DNA of 64,000 nucleotides, from positions 1 through 64,000 of the forward strand of contig MCFE01000198.1 in the NCBI GenBank assembly GCA_002104905.1, in the 5' to 3' direction. Position numbers and translations under genes: made by a program. Source of the stretch: Basidiobolus meristosporus CBS 931.73. Lineage: Eukaryota > Basidiobolomycota > Basidiobolomycetes > Basidiobolales > Basidiobolaceae. Under the pieces are notes generated by a model that was given only the letters and a program-made list of their open reading frames with translations, had not been told where the DNA came from and did not search any database. Each line of letters opens with the position of its first letter. Within the stretch, counting starts at the first letter, position 1. Positions 60,319 through 64,000 of this stretch are shown piece by piece.

Positions 60319-63300
60319 TCATTGACTCTTCAAGCTTAGTGCCATGAAGGAGAGACTGTCGGTGACCTCGTTGATCTACACGGAGCAGTTAACAGTGAAC
60401 CATACATTCGTTGGCCTAAGGAATTCACTTACAATTTTTTGGGTGGGTTTGCCTGCACCATGACCCGCCTGAAACGAAGCAATTCAGCGTTAGTAAAAAT
60501 AGGTGAGGGAGAGGGGAGAGAGAGAGAGGAGTGCTTGGTAGGGCGGCATTACCTTGGTGTCCACTCGGATGAGCAATGGGTTAGCATTGTCTTGGCAATA
60601 ATGCTGAAGGGTTGCAATTAGTTTATGCGAATGCAGAGGGACCCTACAGCCAGAGAAGGTTAGCACAGCTCCGCGTCCCAGAGTCTACCTACAAGCCTAC
60701 ACTCTATCATCGTGGTCACCAGTGGTCAGCATGTAAGGTGGGTATGGCTTCTCGGTTTGGACGTTGTGCAATGGTGAGTACTTGTAGATGTACTTGAAAT
60801 CCTCGGCATTGTCCGGGTTTCCGTAGTCCGATTTCCTGATAGTTTGGTTGAGCAACAGAAGAGAACATGGCCAGGACAGATAAATTGTTACCAGACGTGC
60901 CCGATGGTGAACTTGTGGAACCGAAGCATGTCCATAACGCTAAGGCGCAAATATCATTATTATCAGTTGTTCATTGGTGTTGTTTCCTGTGACTTCCTAC
61001 CCAACATCTGCGACACCACATCCGAAAAGCTCGGGCGCTTGGTTCATGCAGGCACCTGTAGTTGAGGGTCAGCGCAAATCCTGCAAATGGAAACGCTCTC
61101 TGCAAATCACTCACCTACTAGCAAGCCACCATTGGACCCACCATTGATGGCAAGTCTATCAAACAAGATTGGGATGAGTGGGATTCTGGCGAAATCCGAC
61201 GAAATGATGGCAAATCACCTTTCAGGACGAGTGTACTTGTTCTCGATCAGATACTTGGCAGCATACTGGAAGTCGTCGAAGACGTTCTGCTTCCTGGCCA
61301 AAGTTCCGGCCTGGTGCCACTCCTCACCGTACTCTCTAACGAAATAAAAAGGTTGGCCTCGCACTTTACGATAGAACGATCGGATGAATTACCCTCCACC
61401 GCGCAAGTTGGGGATGGCTACCACGCCATTGAAATGCTTCATGAATGCAATCCATGCTGGGCTGAACATGGGCGATAGAGAGATGCCAAAGCCACCATAG
61501 CCATAGAGCAAAGTCGAGTTGTTGCCATCTAGGGGCAGGTCCTGTAGCGTGGAATAGATTAGCAACGGGAGGACACACAAGCCAGGTCACCCATGTTCCC
61601 TCACCTTTTTGTGGTTGATAAACATGGGGATTTTGGTGCCATCCTTGGACGGGTAGAAGATCTGTTTGGTGATGAATTCGTCGCTATTGAAACCGGACAC
61701 CTGGGTGGTTCTGAACACCGACAGCTTCTGCTCTTCGTCAACTCCCTCCCCAAAGGAGTACCGGTAGATGGTGTCTGGATTAAGAAAGGATCCATGGGAA
61801 AAGAAAAGTTCCTTGAATTCACGACGGGTTGAGATGGATGTGACTGCTCCGATGGGGGTTGGAATCTCTTTTAGGATGGAGCCGGTTTTCAGGTCGTGGA
61901 TACGTACGACATTCTGCAGGGAATCGACTGTTAACGAGAGGGCTCACTAGTCGGTGAGCATCCAATGAAGACTAACCTTGACGTCTTCCAGATATACGAT
62001 GACAAGGTTCTCTTTGTTGGTACAGTGAACCCTCTCCAAAACTCCATTGTGCTCAGATATCACATCGACGAATCCCTGATGCAACTGGTTGGTCGAAATT
62101 CAAACGGTCCACACCCCCTTCTACTCAGTCGTTACCTCTTGAGGATTGTCCAAATCGTACTTGACGATCTTGTACTTGGGTGCGTTCAGGTTGGTCTTGA
62201 AATAGAAAACGGAGTTGTCGTTGGCGACACTACGTAGAACTGGCGGTTAGTCTGGAGATGTTTAGAGACAGGACAAATCCCTGGCGACTTACTAGGTATA
62301 TTCGGCTTCCATATTGTCGACAAGCTTGTTGTACCTCATATTGTCTGCCCGAATACCCACATTAGTGACTCATACTTCGGGATATAAACATATCCATCGA
62401 TACCTGTGATGCCGCCGCTCCCCTCAGAGAGATCGGCAATGTAGAGCTTGTTGACCGGATTACACGTTTCGACGATCATGAGGATCAAGAACTTTCCATC
62501 GTCGGTGACCTCAGAGCCAAAAAGATGGTGAGGATGTGCAGGATCTTTGAAGACCACTACATCTTCTTCCTGAGAAGTGCCGATACGATGGAAGCACATC
62601 TGTCAATTAAGCCAGGTCAAGTATTGAACCGATATCACAAACCCAGGAAAACCCACCATGGCGTCGGTGTTGGAGCCAGTTTCGGTACCGGCTTTGTCAT
62701 CCCTCACCGAAGGCTTAGGATATCTCTGTGGGTTGGGTTAGGGTTGATGGTAAGGTTCAGGTGGCTTAGCGTTAGATTGCATTCTCGAACCATACGTTGT
62801 AAAAGAATCCAGAGTCATCGTGGGCCCAGGTGATTCTGGTGAATTTGGCCCAACGAACTTCATCCTCAAGCTCTTGTCCACTAGCGTCCGTATACTTGAC
62901 ATGGATGGTGATCCAGTCACTTCCGCTCTTGCTGATACCATAACCGAATAGCTTTCCACTTTCCGAGAAGCCGTAGGTGCTCAAGGAGGCGGTTCCATCC
63001 GCCTCAAGAGTGTTTGGCTAGGTCGGAGTGAGTGGTTAGATCAGCTGGACTTCATACGCTGGCCAACTGGAGGATACCTACGTCTAGGAAGACGGTGGGT
63101 TCGGCGGTCAATGATTTTTGCTGGTAGAGAATGCTGTCGTCGGAGGAAGGAGCGAGCGTGAGTACACTTCGTAGACAGAGCCAACAGACTAGCTTGAAAG
63201 TACCTTTGAGGCTGAAGGCCACTGTTGTAAAAGTAGTAGTAGTATTCCCCGTGCTTGAAAGGACAGCCGTATTTCTCGTAGTCGAAAAGCTTGGTGAGTC

Positions 63301-63775
63301 TGGGAAAGGTGTTAGCGCGGTGGTAACGATGGGGTAACGATGGGGTGGTCTCAGTTGCTGCTTACTGTTCTCTAAGCTCCTCACGGTAAGGGTAGGTTTC
63401 GAGATGACCAAAGGTGACTTTGTTCTGCTCCTCGACGAAGGCCTATAAAGAGTGTTGAGTGGTGGGGCCACGTGGTTGCTGATGGAAGCATATGTATGCC
63501 GTAAGCTGACTAACTTCCGTTTCGGCGGCATCCGGGTCTTCCAACCACCGATAGGGATCCGCCACTTTCACGCCGTTGAGATTCTCAACGACGGTGGTGT
63601 CTCTGCGTACGGCTGGATATGACCATTTCGCGTTGAATCTGGGTAAGGTCCTCTAAAATAAGGCCTTGGCAGTTTGGGAACAGGTACTGTGCAAGCTCAC
63701 CGTTTTGATATCAAGTGGTTTCTGAGGGTAGGGGCTCGACGTAGCTGAGCTGACAGCGGTTGTCGAGCCAGGCAT
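60319..63775 (-). CDS. PREP: Prolyl oligopeptidase (S9A)
   Basis: Cytosolic serine peptidase cleaving short peptides after proline. Many exons on the minus strand from ATG 63775 ([18 protein letters not shown]) to TGA 60319-60321. The N-terminal [18 protein letters not shown] and beta-propeller segments ([35 protein letters not shown]) precede the hydrolase domain: [36 protein letters not shown], nucleophile Ser in [10 protein letters not shown], Asp in [12 protein letters not shown] and His in [10 protein letters not shown]. The start ATG is the first in frame; an upstream ATG at about 63790 lies in another frame. Confidence 0.93.
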
Positions 63776-64000
63776 AAAAGTGAGACACGCATTATTACGA
63801 AGCAAATTTCACTTCTCAAATGAACCATCAGTTGATCTCGATTCTGGTTGAACTCCGCCTTACACGCTGGCTCTTACCTTGCTCTTGATCGATTCTAGGT
63901 GTGGCTGTGACCGCGAGTTTGGGAGTGACAATGGTGGCTTACATTCTTTGAAGTCGGATTCGGAGTATTTATATCCTGGGCAGGTAGTACAGCCGTAGCT

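Overview
The window is nuclear DNA from a filamentous, probably early-diverging fungus. Nearly every gene is split by short introns (about 50-140 nt, GT-AG with CTAAC/CTGAC-like branch sites), and the conserved proteins are opisthokont housekeeping proteins. Complex I 49-kDa, a NEDD8 protease, an HDAC3-type deacetylase, a DM15-containing LARP1 and an intron-rich SmE argue against a yeast. The alternation of strands, the copia element and the conserved intron richness would suit a zoopagomycote or mucoromycote such as Basidiobolus, but that placement is inference. All gene models were spliced by eye from frame continuity and family resemblance.

Layout. 1-4873: an LTR fragment followed by a decayed Ty1/copia retrotransposon (gag-protease-integrase-RT-RNase H, three frameshifts and one stop). 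5576-17532: UBC6/UBE2J E2, RFC3, TOM22, an HMG-box protein, histone H4 (-), cytochrome P450 reductase (-) and LARP1. 18108-28432: SENP8/NEDP1 protease, HDAC3/Hos2 (-), a probable ATRIP/Rad26 checkpoint protein (-), a Pap1-like bZIP factor (-), a NIPA-type transporter and dienelactone hydrolase (-). 28825-36361: SmE (-), UBC9, SAR1, PEX14, VPS68/TMEM50, a secreted protein built of glycine-every-fourth-residue repeats (-) and an unknown coiled-coil protein. 36915-49046: SIN1/AVO1 of TORC2 (-), spermidine synthase, NAF1 (-), AFG2/SPATA5 (-), TFIIIC subunit 5 and a secreted cysteine-rich protein (-). 49503-63775: complex I 49-kDa subunit, PEX5 (-), a DHHC palmitoyltransferase (-), class I myosin and prolyl oligopeptidase (-).

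The genes do not form an operon or a biosynthetic cluster. Some related functions recur by chance or loose linkage: peroxisomal import (PEX5 and PEX14), ubiquitin-like conjugation (UBC6, UBC9, NEDP1), and chromatin (HMG box, H4, HDAC3). Many neighbours are divergently paired over 185-960 bp, so shared promoters are likely. The least ordinary items are the secreted GX3-repeat protein, the copia element whose primer site matches the anticodon arm of initiator tRNA-Met (so that an in-frame ATG lies inside the primer site), two GC-AG introns, and a myosin gene whose first coding exon is just the ATG.
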